Assembly (NCBI RefSeq): GCF_001428105.1
Contig: NZ_LMSJ01000001.1
Coordinates: 62,835 to 126,834, forward strand
Direction of reading: 5' to 3'
Length of the DNA stretch: 64,000 nucleotides
Source of the DNA: Paenibacillus sp. Soil766
Lineage (GTDB): Bacteria > Bacillota > Bacilli > Paenibacillales > NBRC-103111
Positions 9,824 to 18,382 of this stretch are shown here, piece after piece. Positions within the stretch are counted from its first letter, which is position 1; each line of letters opens with the position of its first letter. The translations under genes were made by a program, and so were the position numbers. The notes beneath the pieces are model-generated. The model made no database searches, was not told the origin of the DNA, and worked only from the letters and a program-made list of their open reading frames with translations.

Positions 9824-12013
9824 CTAATTCTTTTGTTTCAGCCACTTCGACATTTTGCCTGTTTCGATGCCCGCCAGCAACACAATCCCTATACCATGGG
9901 TATCATTCGTCACCGCGTTCAGTTCAACCTTATAGTAGTCCGGTGTGAAGGAATATCGGGAACCCCGGCATACCCCGTGTACATTCCCGAACCGATCGAT
10001 GCCATATTTCGTCAGGGCTTCCCATCCCCTGTTCACCGCATGTACTGCTTTTGACGCCATGTCATCCCTAATCCATCCATGGCGGACTCCTCTGGATAAA
10101 CCGTAAACAAACATACTGGTGCAGGAGGTTTCCTCATATGAGTCCGGATCAGTTAAAACCTGATGCCACAGCCCACTGGATCCTTGCAAAGCCATATACC
10201 CTTCGGCAAGCTCATTGTAGAATGTCAGCAAGTTCTCCCGCTCCACATGGTTTTCCGGCATAACCTCCAGCAACTCCGACAGGGAGAAGAACACCCAACC
10301 GTTGCCCCGGCCCCATGGGACATTGGTCGGCTTGTTATGCTTAAAGTCGTACACATGGGACATGATCTTGAATTCAGGAATAAAGAGATACTTCTTAAAC
10401 TGCTTAAATTGCCTTGCTGCGTCATCCAAATATTGGGCATTCCCCGTCAGCCGATAATAGCGGATTAAGAATGGGGTGCTCATATATAGGTCGTCAGCCC
10501 ATAGTGTATTTTCCTGAAAACTGTTCAAGCAGATGCGGTAGAAGGCGCCATCTTCAAGACGTTCCTGTTTAAATTCCATATGATTCGCGATCTGTTCAAC
10601 TAGATAAGGCGTATGAGGATCTTGCGAGTCGCTGTACGCTTCGAGCACAGCGGAGCCGAAAGAACCGCAGTCATCCAGCATATCCATTTCCACCAGTTGA
10701 TTGTTTACCGAGGGATAGCCGTACTGCTCCGCATCCCATTTCGCATATTTATAGATCCGGGTGCATTCGGTAATATGGTTCACCGAATAATCGAGGATTC
10801 CCTGCTTCTGTAAGAACCTGCCGGTCTGCATCAGCCCGTAAAGCGTAACCCCCAGGGGATAATTCCACTTGGCGAACAGCACATTATCTAAGTAAGGTCT
10901 TACCCATGTATTCGGCCGATCCAGCTGCCAGAAGAATTGACTATCCCCCTGTTCAAACAAACGGTATAGGGAACAAATGCTATCTGCGGGTTCCTCCAGC
11001 TGTTTGTCAAAAGGCCCCAGATACAGCCATGGTTCAGAGTTCCCCTTTACACCCCTAGGAATTGATAACGCAACATTTTCCCCATCCATGATAAAGTCAA
11101 AGCCGTACTCCCATCCATATTCCGAGGAACACAGCTCCACCAGCACCTCATGCTTCCCCGGATCCAGCTTGAATTCCACCATATCCGATGTCTTCAGCGC
11201 TCCCGAAAACACTTCATTGCCATCCAGCCACATCCTCAGCTTCCCTGTGGAACTCCCTTTCAGGCTGCACACCTTTGGGCTAGCGCTGGAATGGCTAAGC
11301 TCCGACCAGAGGTAAGCCACCTTGTGGGGCCTATTGCCGAAAATCCGCGTGCACGGATTCAACTTCATTTTTTCTGCATCCCAGGAAAGCGCGGGGTACC
11401 AGACCATGCCGGATTGCTCTTCCAGGCCTGTGTATTCCGGGCTATGCTCTTCACTGAAACAGTCCGCATTCATGGCGTCAGAATAGATCCAGCCGGCCTG
11501 TCCCTTTCTTTCCTGAAAGGGAGACATAAACTCCATGGGATTCCATTTTGTGTGCAGCGTACCAAAAACCCCGCCAAAACCTGATGCTGTCTTCACAAAC
11601 TTTATGCAGACTGAATTCCAGCCCTTGTGCAACTTGGCACGAATGCCTTTATTCATCTTGGGATTTACTTCTTCATTAATATCGGCTCTATACAGAAATT
11701 CTCGGTTCAAATAAACAGTAGCAGGACCATAGCAGCTCATTCCAAAGTCCGTCCACCCATCATGGTTGCTCCAGAGCAGACCAAAGACATAAGCAAACTG
11801 GCCCATTTTGGCTTCTGACAGCTTCTCTTCTAAATTCATATCGTATCTTCCATTATTCTTCTTAAGGAAGCCTTCCCGCGAAAAACTCCGGAACTCAAAT
11901 GGAAGTGCAGGATTCCTTCCTATGTAGGCATTAGCAACGGTTTCAAGGATCTCCTCTGTACGGTCATACAACTTGGAATAAATGCTTTCCTGTTCATCAA
12001 AATACGGTTTCAT
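9824..12013 (-). CDS. GH105-type hydrolase with long N-terminal module
   Basis: 729 aa, about twice the length of ordinary GH105/GH88 enzymes (about 370 aa). The C-terminal half is an unsaturated-glucuronyl/rhamnogalacturonyl hydrolase (alpha/alpha barrel): NTLWADDLYMSTPFLIRYY holds the catalytic Asp near residue 508, and WGRGNGWVFFSLSELLEVMP and SSGLWHQVLTDPDSYEETS are family motifs. The N-terminal 360 residues look beta-rich (KLRMWLDGNEVFSG, LDPGKHEVLVELCSSEYGWE), like the sugar-binding modules in front of some GH2/GH78-type enzymes. I could not name a family for them. No signal peptide is seen, so it is probably cytoplasmic, removing 4,5-unsaturated uronic acid from lyase products. It is divergent from an AraC regulator. 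Confidence 0.88.
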   Translation of the reverse strand: MKPYFDEQESIYSKLYDRTEEILETVANAYIGRNPALPFEFRSFSREGFLKKNNGRYDMNLEEKLSEAKMGQFAYVFGLLWSNHDGWTDFGMSCYGPATVYLNREFLYRADINEEVNPKMNKGIRAKLHKGWNSVCIKFVKTASGFGGVFGTLHTKWNPMEFMSPFQERKGQAGWIYSDAMNADCFSEEHSPEYTGLEEQSGMVWYPALSWDAEKMKLNPCTRIFGNRPHKVAYLWSELSHSSASPKVCSLKGSSTGKLRMWLDGNEVFSGALKTSDMVEFKLDPGKHEVLVELCSSEYGWEYGFDFIMDGENVALSIPRGVKGNSEPWLYLGPFDKQLEEPADSICSLYRLFEQGDSQFFWQLDRPNTWVRPYLDNVLFAKWNYPLGVTLYGLMQTGRFLQKQGILDYSVNHITECTRIYKYAKWDAEQYGYPSVNNQLVEMDMLDDCGSFGSAVLEAYSDSQDPHTPYLVEQIANHMEFKQERLEDGAFYRICLNSFQENTLWADDLYMSTPFLIRYYRLTGNAQYLDDAARQFKQFKKYLFIPEFKIMSHVYDFKHNKPTNVPWGRGNGWVFFSLSELLEVMPENHVERENLLTFYNELAEGYMALQGSSGLWHQVLTDPDSYEETSCTSMFVYGLSRGVRHGWIRDDMASKAVHAVNRGWEALTKYGIDRFGNVHGVCRGSRYSFTPDYYKVELNAVTNDTHGIGIVLLAGIETGKMSKWLKQKN

Positions 12014-12131
12014 TTTCGCAACTCCCTTATGAATTATTCTACGATTTTATGGTAGCATATGTTGAGTGTTTAAGGGATGTATGATATGATCCGATTTGTA
12101 ATATATCCTGATTATTTGGTGGTGTGATGGA

Positions 12132-12950
12132 TTGAAGACTAGCGATATGTTAAACGCCATGGTTCCACATTTTCACTTCGCTATTAAACGGTACGCTACC
12201 CCTTCCTGGAGAATTCCACATGCTGTTTTTCATCATCATAATCTCATGTTAATCATTGATGGTGAAGCCAATCTCCTTTGTAATGATGCTGAGTTTAAAG
12301 CTACAAGCGGTGATCTTGTTTATTTTAAACCTGGCGATATGAGAAGAGGAGATACGAATCCGAATAGTCTTGTGAAATGTTATACCATTGACTTTCAATA
12401 TGCCTGTCCTATTAGGGAGAACGGCAGTTGGGTTCATCTTGATGTTGTGCTTCCTTTTCCGCCTCACAGCCATATTCAGGACCGGTATCTATTCCGTCGT
12501 TTGAAAGAATTATTTGAAGAATTCATGCGACATTGGTCATCGGGGCACGAGAATAGGACGTTCAAATGCCGCGCCGACTTCATGGAAATCCTTCTTCTTC
12601 TTTCTAAATACATGGAAAATAACACGATAAACTACAGCTCTATTCATAAAGTGGAGAAAGTAATCAACTACGTTGCAGCCAACTATGCCCGAAAGTTAAC
12701 CCTAAATGAGCTAGCCGACAGCATACAAATCAGCCCCTCTCATCTCGGGCATATTTTCAAGGAAACAACAGGAGAAACGCCCATTGAGTTTATTATCAAA
12801 TATCGGATCGCCCGTGCCAAAGAATTTCTGGAAAACGGTTGTTCCGTAACCGATACCGCAAGATTAGTTGGCTTTGGCGACATGTTTTATTTCAGTAAGT
12901 ATTTCAAAAAAATAGAGGGGGTCTCCCCTACTACATATACGGGCTTGTAG
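12132..12950 (+). CDS. AraC family regulator with cupin sensor
   Basis: 272 aa if the TTG at 12132 is used; an ATG five codons in (12147) is the alternative and neither has a textbook binding site. The N-terminal part is an AraC-type cupin (ATSGDLVYFKPGDMRRG) that binds a small ligand. The C-terminal part has two helix-turn-helix motifs: KLTLNELADSIQISPSHLGH and the second helix ending GDMFYFSKYFKKIEGVSP. It is divergent from the GH105 gene over a 118-bp gap and is its likely activator. Confidence 0.9.
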   Translation: MKTSDMLNAMVPHFHFAIKRYATPSWRIPHAVFHHHNLMLIIDGEANLLCNDAEFKATSGDLVYFKPGDMRRGDTNPNSLVKCYTIDFQYACPIRENGSWVHLDVVLPFPPHSHIQDRYLFRRLKELFEEFMRHWSSGHENRTFKCRADFMEILLLLSKYMENNTINYSSIHKVEKVINYVAANYARKLTLNELADSIQISPSHLGHIFKETTGETPIEFIIKYRIARAKEFLENGCSVTDTARLVGFGDMFYFSKYFKKIEGVSPTTYTGL

Positions 12951-13030
12951 TGGCGTCATCGTACTAAAAGAAAACGCCTGATATTGACGCCGATTTGCTG
13001 GCTGCTTTAGTTAGTCTTAAATACAAAGCA

Positions 13031-13056
13031 CGGCAGCCAGACCTGTCTGGCTGCCG
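13031..13056. terminator. Terminator between convergent genes
   Basis: An 11-bp perfect stem (CGGCAGCCAGA / TCTGGCTGCCG) with a 4-nt loop lies between the ends of the AraC gene and the PL8 gene. A short T-rich tract follows on both strands, so it can stop transcription from either side. Confidence 0.8.
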
Positions 13057-13065
13057 CTTTTGCGA

Positions 13066-16000
13066 TCAAATCAATTCTGATTTTTGAAGCAAGCGCTGGA
13101 TAAGCGCCGCAACTTCCGCTCTCGAAATGTATGCTTTCGGAGCCAGCAAGCTTTCGGTTCGTCCTGAAACAAGTCCGGCTTTCAAGCTGTCGGAGACGCC
13201 ATTCTTTGCCCATGACGATACATTTTGCGAATCATCGTATGACCTCAACATTTCATCTGCCGAACCGTTCGGAAACTTCTCAGCTAGATTCGTTAATGCC
13301 ATCGCTTTCGCCACAATGATCATGGCCTGTTCTCTCGTTATTTTCTCCAACGGGCGGAACGTTCCGTCTTCGAATCCGCTGATCAGGTTGTAAGTGTGAG
13401 CGGTCAAGATCGCGCTGCTGAACCAATCTGAAGGCTTCACGTCTGCAAATGAGGCATTTCCGCTTTCGAGCTTCAATCCCAAGCCCCGAACCATAATTGC
13501 CGAAAATTCCGCTCGGGTAATCTCTTGATCCGGTTGGAAGAGATCCTTGGTTATACCGTTAATCACCATTCGGGAGCCCATTTCGTTTACGGCATCCTTC
13601 GCCCAATGCCGGGCCACATCCTTAAACTCTTTCGGATGCCATACCACAGAATATGTACTGTTCGTCAAGCTGTTGATCTTGGCGACATATCTGCCGTCCA
13701 CTTTGATGACCTTCGTCGGCACATGACGCACGGTTCCATCTGGTTCGACCACGACTCCGGTGGTGATCTTATTGGGATCTACTTCATCCGGTATAGCAAT
13801 GGTTCGTTCCACAAAAGCATTAAACTTCGAGATTTCAATCGTCGTGCTTCCGGATGTCACTTTTATCGTGAAATCCAATGGAGGCACAACAAGCGTGAAC
13901 TCTCCAGAAGCAGCAGTATTTTCCACGACCTTCGCCATATCAGCGACAGGCTCGCCGATTTCGATCTGTACCTTGATATCCTGCAAAGTGACGTCCTGGC
14001 CAAGTTGATCGGTTATCGCACTGATATTGATCTGCTGGGCTGGCAAAGTATATGTTGCATTCTTCGTCTTGATCTCTACGACCGCTTGTTTATGTTCCAT
14101 GTTTTTGACCATCTGACCGTTCAATTCGCCAACGATAACGTCGGATTGAATATTAACCGGAATCTTGATCACCACACCCTGCCCTTCAGTCGCCAGCATC
14201 TCCTCCACTTTCTGCTGATCAACTACGACGGTCGTGACGATCTGACCATCCCTTGTCGTAGTCGTTGCAATTCCTGCACTCTCCACTTTGCCATTCACCA
14301 GAATCTCCACACTTTGATTCTGGCTCTCAGTCGAACTTGTAGTTTCAGTCGTGCTCGACGACGGCGCACTAGGAGTGACGGCATTAGAGGCAGCGGAAGC
14401 TTGACTGCTTCCCACGCTGTTGATCGCTCTTACCGTAAATGTATATGTCGTTCCATTCGACAATCCCTTTACCGTAATCGGGCTTGATGTCCCCGATGTT
14501 ATTGTTTCACCAGGAGAAGTCATCACCTGGTAGCCAGTCACGGCACTTCCTCCGTTAGACGCCGGAGGGTTAAACGCGATGATGACTTGCCCATCCCCCG
14601 CTGTCGCATCGAGATCCGTCGGCGCTGTCGGGACTGATTTAGGCGTTGCACTGATCTGGTTGGAAGCGGCGCCCTCGCCCTCTTCGTTCATCGCTGTAAC
14701 GACGAAGTAATATGTCGTCCCATTGGTTAACCCGGTCACATCAACCCCGTATACCGATCCATTAACGGTAACAGCCTCGGTTCCGTAGGTGCTGGAAGTT
14801 ACGCTTTGATAGATTTTATAAGCTATCGCGCCACCCACAGGGCTCCAACTAAGACCTACTTTACCGTCGCCCTCTTCCACTTTGACAATGTTCGGCACTC
14901 CAGGAACATCCGGAATAAAGTAGGTGGTGTACGTAATCGCCCTCGTCACGGACGGGATCGCGGGCAAGGCGGCAGTAATCGTCACGTCTCCCGCAACGGA
15001 CGGCGCCGTAAAGACAGTGCTGAATCGGCCGTCCACATCCGTTACCGCTTTAGCGGTTTCGGAGCTGTCAGACGAAGACGCCAATTCGACCTCCACGCCG
15101 GGGACCGGAAGATCGACGCCGTCGTAGACGACTCCTGTAACGGACACGTCCCCTCCGACCGTCACGGAAGACGGCGTTGCTTGAAGTTCGATCCGAGCGG
15201 GTACCCTTTGTACGATCTCGGTACCGTACACTTTAAATTCCCAGAGCGAGTAACCGTATGCGCTTCCTCTTTTCGTGCCATACATCTGAACATATCTTGC
15301 ATTCACCGGTTCGAAGGAGATATCATTGATTCCGCCATCTCCGGTTGTTGTGCTGTAAACTGTAGTCCAATTCGTCGCGTCGTCGGAAACCCGAATTTGG
15401 TATTCCTTTCCATACGCAGATTCCCAATTCAGAGCGACCTTCTGGATGGATTGGCTAGATCCAAGATCGACGTAGATCCACTGCAGATCGGAATAGTTAG
15501 ATCCCCAACGAGTCGCCAATGAGCCATCGACTGCATTACCAGCCTTCACGTCCGCGGCTCTAGACGAGCTCGCCACGACTGGCATGCCTTCCGCAAGATT
15601 GGGTGCTACTGCTTCATACACCTTAAATTCATTAAGCGAGTAGCCATCTCCGGTACCCTGCCGAACTCCCTGCATCCGAACATACCGGCTACTAACCTTG
15701 CCAAAAGAAATGTCGTCGATTCCGCCGTCTCCCATCACCGTTGTGTAAACGTCCGTCCAGGTGACAGCATCGTTCGATACTTGAATTTTATAACTTTTAC
15801 CGTATGCCTTCTCCCAATTTAACCTAACTTTATTGATCGTATATTGATTTTGCAAATCAACATAAATCCATTCATTATCAGAAGCATTTGAACCCCAATA
15901 CGAAGTTCTGTAAATATCCGTAGCATTCGAGGCAAATTGTTTGCCTTTGCTGGATGAAGAGGTCGAGCCTTTATCGTAAGCGAGATCAAATCCGCTGTCG

Positions 16001-18195
16001 TCGATGGAGGTTCCCTCGTTGATAGTAATGCTTCGACCGGTGAACGTATCCTTGCCGAGTCTATAGCTTGTCGTGGATTTTTCTCCGTTTCGATCCAGCG
16101 TCACTTTCACTGTAATCCCCGGTGTTTCGGGATTGGCAACTGAGATACGAACAGGCTCTGCGGATTCGTCAATGATTACCATGGCCGGTTTATCTACCGT
16201 GACAGTCAAACCGTCTCTCACCGTCATCGTATCTGGCTGATAAAACAGCAATTCCGCAATTCTTAGAGTCTGATGCCGGATAGCCTGGACGGATGAGGTA
16301 TTCGAAAGAATACTTATCGGGTTGTCGCTAGCATAGCTGCCGACCTCTTCAGAAGTTTTGTTTGGCAATACAATGTACTGATAGGAGGCGTTTGTGGGTT
16401 TCACACCATGATCAAGCCAAATGGAAAAAATCGATTTAGTGATTGGCTCTGGTGAACTTCCCGAAATCACGTCGCTCCAGCTCCCGGTTTTCGTCTCCCG
16501 ATTCACTTGAAAATCCGTCGGATTCGGGAATATATAGCCGATATTATCGTTATATGCCCAGCGTCCGTTTGTTTGCTTCGCTCCCTCTGCTACCGGATTG
16601 CCATCTACGAGAACATCGCCTGTCGTTTGACTTTGGTTCAATGTCGTGTGGATAGGAGCGTTATTCGTCGAAGAAATTCCTGCACCAAGCGCCACCATTT
16701 CATCATCGAAAAAGAAGAAACCCTTCTTTCCGCTTGTATTCAGCTTGTTAAAATCAAACGCAGTGACTCCATAACGCTCATTTGTCACTCCGCCTACAAA
16801 CGTTTTGGGATTGTTGAAATTCCCATCTTTCGTGAGAACGTAGGGAGCTGTAGTACCGGGAACATGAGCCCAATCCATCAACGGATAAATGGGTCTGTAT
16901 TCGTCGCCGGTTCTCTGAATGGCGGTGGCTCCTTGCGGCGTCCAGTACAGAAGGTTAAATCCCCCGGGATTAATCGTTCTCCATTCACCGCCTTTAACCG
17001 TGCTAGAAGACATCTTGACCGTAATTCCGTAGTCATTTCGCATATGTGAGGAGACAAGCGTCTGCCATTGCGTCATATTGTTGGAGTTCTGCCCGTTGCT
17101 CGTGCTCGTGCCGAAGTTGCGAATATTGTCTAGGAAACTCGCAAACTCCCCAGCCCTCATTGGATTAGCCATCTGCATCCACAAGAGCGGATCTTCATAA
17201 AAGGTCAAAGCCGCGCTTGAATAACCCGGCCAATCAGGCCCATTCATCCCCATACCCAGATCGGCAACATCACCTCGTACGAGATACCTGGTGCCGTCCA
17301 ACAAGTATGACGATAACGAATCAATTGCCGCCTTGCTGTACGAGAACACGGTACCAGAGGTAATGTACGCCCAGAATGACATATCTCTAGCAAAGCTTCT
17401 TCCGTAGCCCGTCGTATAATTCGTTTTGCCATGCATGAAAAAAGACATGTCCGACTGGATTCCAGTCACTGTCGTCGTCACATTCGACAGCACGTTAAAT
17501 GCATTTACGGCGTTCCGAACGATCTGAGCATCCTCCAGCAGTAAGCCTCGGTACATATAATTTTGATTGTACCAAGACGAGTTGGCTCCATCGACAGTGT
17601 GAGGGTTGCTGTCTAAAGTGCCTATAATATTGGAAACTTGCTCAGCAGTTAAATAGCCCTCACATAAAAATGCAATTTTTCCCAACCTTAATTGTTTGCC
17701 GATTCCGGTCTCCCACCAGTTGGTTGAAGTCGGCTTTACCGTAAACCAATAGTTAAGCGCCTTTTTAATACCACCTAACAGCGCTTCACTATGATAGCCT
17801 GGGTCATTCGGGTCAGCAAACGCCTGAGCCATCGATTGCATCCGATCTAATGCAAGGTAGGGTGACCAACCTCTCCCATTGGCGGCAGAAGTCGTACTCG
17901 TGTAATCGACATCCCCCCAGCTTCCATCCGGGTTTTGATTGGATAAGTAAGTGCCAGCCTGTGATTTGAAGGTCCATTCAACTCGACCGTTCGTTCCATC
18001 GTTTATGATATCTTTGGAGATGTAAAAATCAACCATACGCTTTTTCATCAATTTCATATCTTCGATCTCCTGTGAAGCATTCGTCTCTTCGGAAGTGCTC
18101 GCCGATACGGGCGAGTATAAAAATATCGATGCTATCATTAAACAAACAGTAGAAAGACATATCCACCTCTTAAACCTTTGCATCTGGTTATCCAT
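13066..18195 (-). CDS. SLH-anchored polysaccharide lyase family 8 enzyme
   Basis: 1709 aa from the ATG behind AAAGGAG (the open frame starts nine codons earlier). A signal peptide (about residues 1-33) leads to a PL8 alpha/alpha toroid: TNWWETGIGKQLRLG, DGANSSWYNQNYMYRG (Asn) and SFFMHGKTNYTTGYGRSF (His near 255 and Tyr), then the lyase beta-sandwich to about 740. Two F5/8-type C discoidin modules follow (about 748-860 and 865-992), then an Ig-like domain, two fibronectin III modules (about 1098-1277), an unassigned stretch and three SLH repeats (about 1521-1709) that tether it to the cell wall. PL8 enzymes cleave hyaluronan, chondroitin or the mannosyl-glucuronate bond of xanthan. A nearby GH130 enzyme favours a mannose-containing substrate, but this is inference. 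Confidence 0.93.
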   Translation of the reverse strand: MDNQMQRFKRWICLSTVCLMIASIFLYSPVSASTSEETNASQEIEDMKLMKKRMVDFYISKDIINDGTNGRVEWTFKSQAGTYLSNQNPDGSWGDVDYTSTTSAANGRGWSPYLALDRMQSMAQAFADPNDPGYHSEALLGGIKKALNYWFTVKPTSTNWWETGIGKQLRLGKIAFLCEGYLTAEQVSNIIGTLDSNPHTVDGANSSWYNQNYMYRGLLLEDAQIVRNAVNAFNVLSNVTTTVTGIQSDMSFFMHGKTNYTTGYGRSFARDMSFWAYITSGTVFSYSKAAIDSLSSYLLDGTRYLVRGDVADLGMGMNGPDWPGYSSAALTFYEDPLLWMQMANPMRAGEFASFLDNIRNFGTSTSNGQNSNNMTQWQTLVSSHMRNDYGITVKMSSSTVKGGEWRTINPGGFNLLYWTPQGATAIQRTGDEYRPIYPLMDWAHVPGTTAPYVLTKDGNFNNPKTFVGGVTNERYGVTAFDFNKLNTSGKKGFFFFDDEMVALGAGISSTNNAPIHTTLNQSQTTGDVLVDGNPVAEGAKQTNGRWAYNDNIGYIFPNPTDFQVNRETKTGSWSDVISGSSPEPITKSIFSIWLDHGVKPTNASYQYIVLPNKTSEEVGSYASDNPISILSNTSSVQAIRHQTLRIAELLFYQPDTMTVRDGLTVTVDKPAMVIIDESAEPVRISVANPETPGITVKVTLDRNGEKSTTSYRLGKDTFTGRSITINEGTSIDDSGFDLAYDKGSTSSSSKGKQFASNATDIYRTSYWGSNASDNEWIYVDLQNQYTINKVRLNWEKAYGKSYKIQVSNDAVTWTDVYTTVMGDGGIDDISFGKVSSRYVRMQGVRQGTGDGYSLNEFKVYEAVAPNLAEGMPVVASSSRAADVKAGNAVDGSLATRWGSNYSDLQWIYVDLGSSQSIQKVALNWESAYGKEYQIRVSDDATNWTTVYSTTTGDGGINDISFEPVNARYVQMYGTKRGSAYGYSLWEFKVYGTEIVQRVPARIELQATPSSVTVGGDVSVTGVVYDGVDLPVPGVEVELASSSDSSETAKAVTDVDGRFSTVFTAPSVAGDVTITAALPAIPSVTRAITYTTYFIPDVPGVPNIVKVEEGDGKVGLSWSPVGGAIAYKIYQSVTSSTYGTEAVTVNGSVYGVDVTGLTNGTTYYFVVTAMNEEGEGAASNQISATPKSVPTAPTDLDATAGDGQVIIAFNPPASNGGSAVTGYQVMTSPGETITSGTSSPITVKGLSNGTTYTFTVRAINSVGSSQASAASNAVTPSAPSSSTTETTSSTESQNQSVEILVNGKVESAGIATTTTRDGQIVTTVVVDQQKVEEMLATEGQGVVIKIPVNIQSDVIVGELNGQMVKNMEHKQAVVEIKTKNATYTLPAQQINISAITDQLGQDVTLQDIKVQIEIGEPVADMAKVVENTAASGEFTLVVPPLDFTIKVTSGSTTIEISKFNAFVERTIAIPDEVDPNKITTGVVVEPDGTVRHVPTKVIKVDGRYVAKINSLTNSTYSVVWHPKEFKDVARHWAKDAVNEMGSRMVINGITKDLFQPDQEITRAEFSAIMVRGLGLKLESGNASFADVKPSDWFSSAILTAHTYNLISGFEDGTFRPLEKITREQAMIIVAKAMALTNLAEKFPNGSADEMLRSYDDSQNVSSWAKNGVSDSLKAGLVSGRTESLLAPKAYISRAEVAALIQRLLQKSELI

Positions 18196-18265
18196 TCTAA
18201 GGCTCTCCTTTTTTAAGCTCAAAAGTAGTTGATTAACGCTTTCTAAGTTACGTTCGCAAGTATAT

Positions 18266-18279
18266 TGAAAGCGTTTGCA
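18266..18279. promoter_or_regulatory. Candidate CcpA cre site upstream of PL8 gene
   Basis: TGAAAGCGTTTGCA matches the cre consensus TGWAARCGYTWNCW at all but one or two positions. It lies about 70 bp before the PL8 start codon, suggesting catabolite control of the lyase. Confidence 0.65.
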
Positions 18280-18288
18280 GATCTTTCA

Positions 18289-18313
18289 GCGTTAGGGTCA
18301 CTCACCCTAACGC
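18289..18313. terminator. Hairpin downstream of membrane AraC gene
   Basis: Perfect 10-bp stem GCGTTAGGGT / ACCCTAACGC with a 5-nt loop, between the AraC stop and the PL8 gene. No clear U-run follows, so it may be a weak terminator or a processing site rather than a full stop. Confidence 0.5.
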
Positions 18314-18382
18314 GTTTACAGCGGTTGCCGTATTCGCGTAAACGACGTCGAACCAGCTATTATTAAATCTTCCGCAAGTGGT

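Noticed and set aside
13525-14487. 320-aa plus-strand frame inside the PL8 gene
   Set aside because: Lies opposite the Ig/SLH-adjacent part of a clearly coding gene; basic, low-quality composition with no domain.
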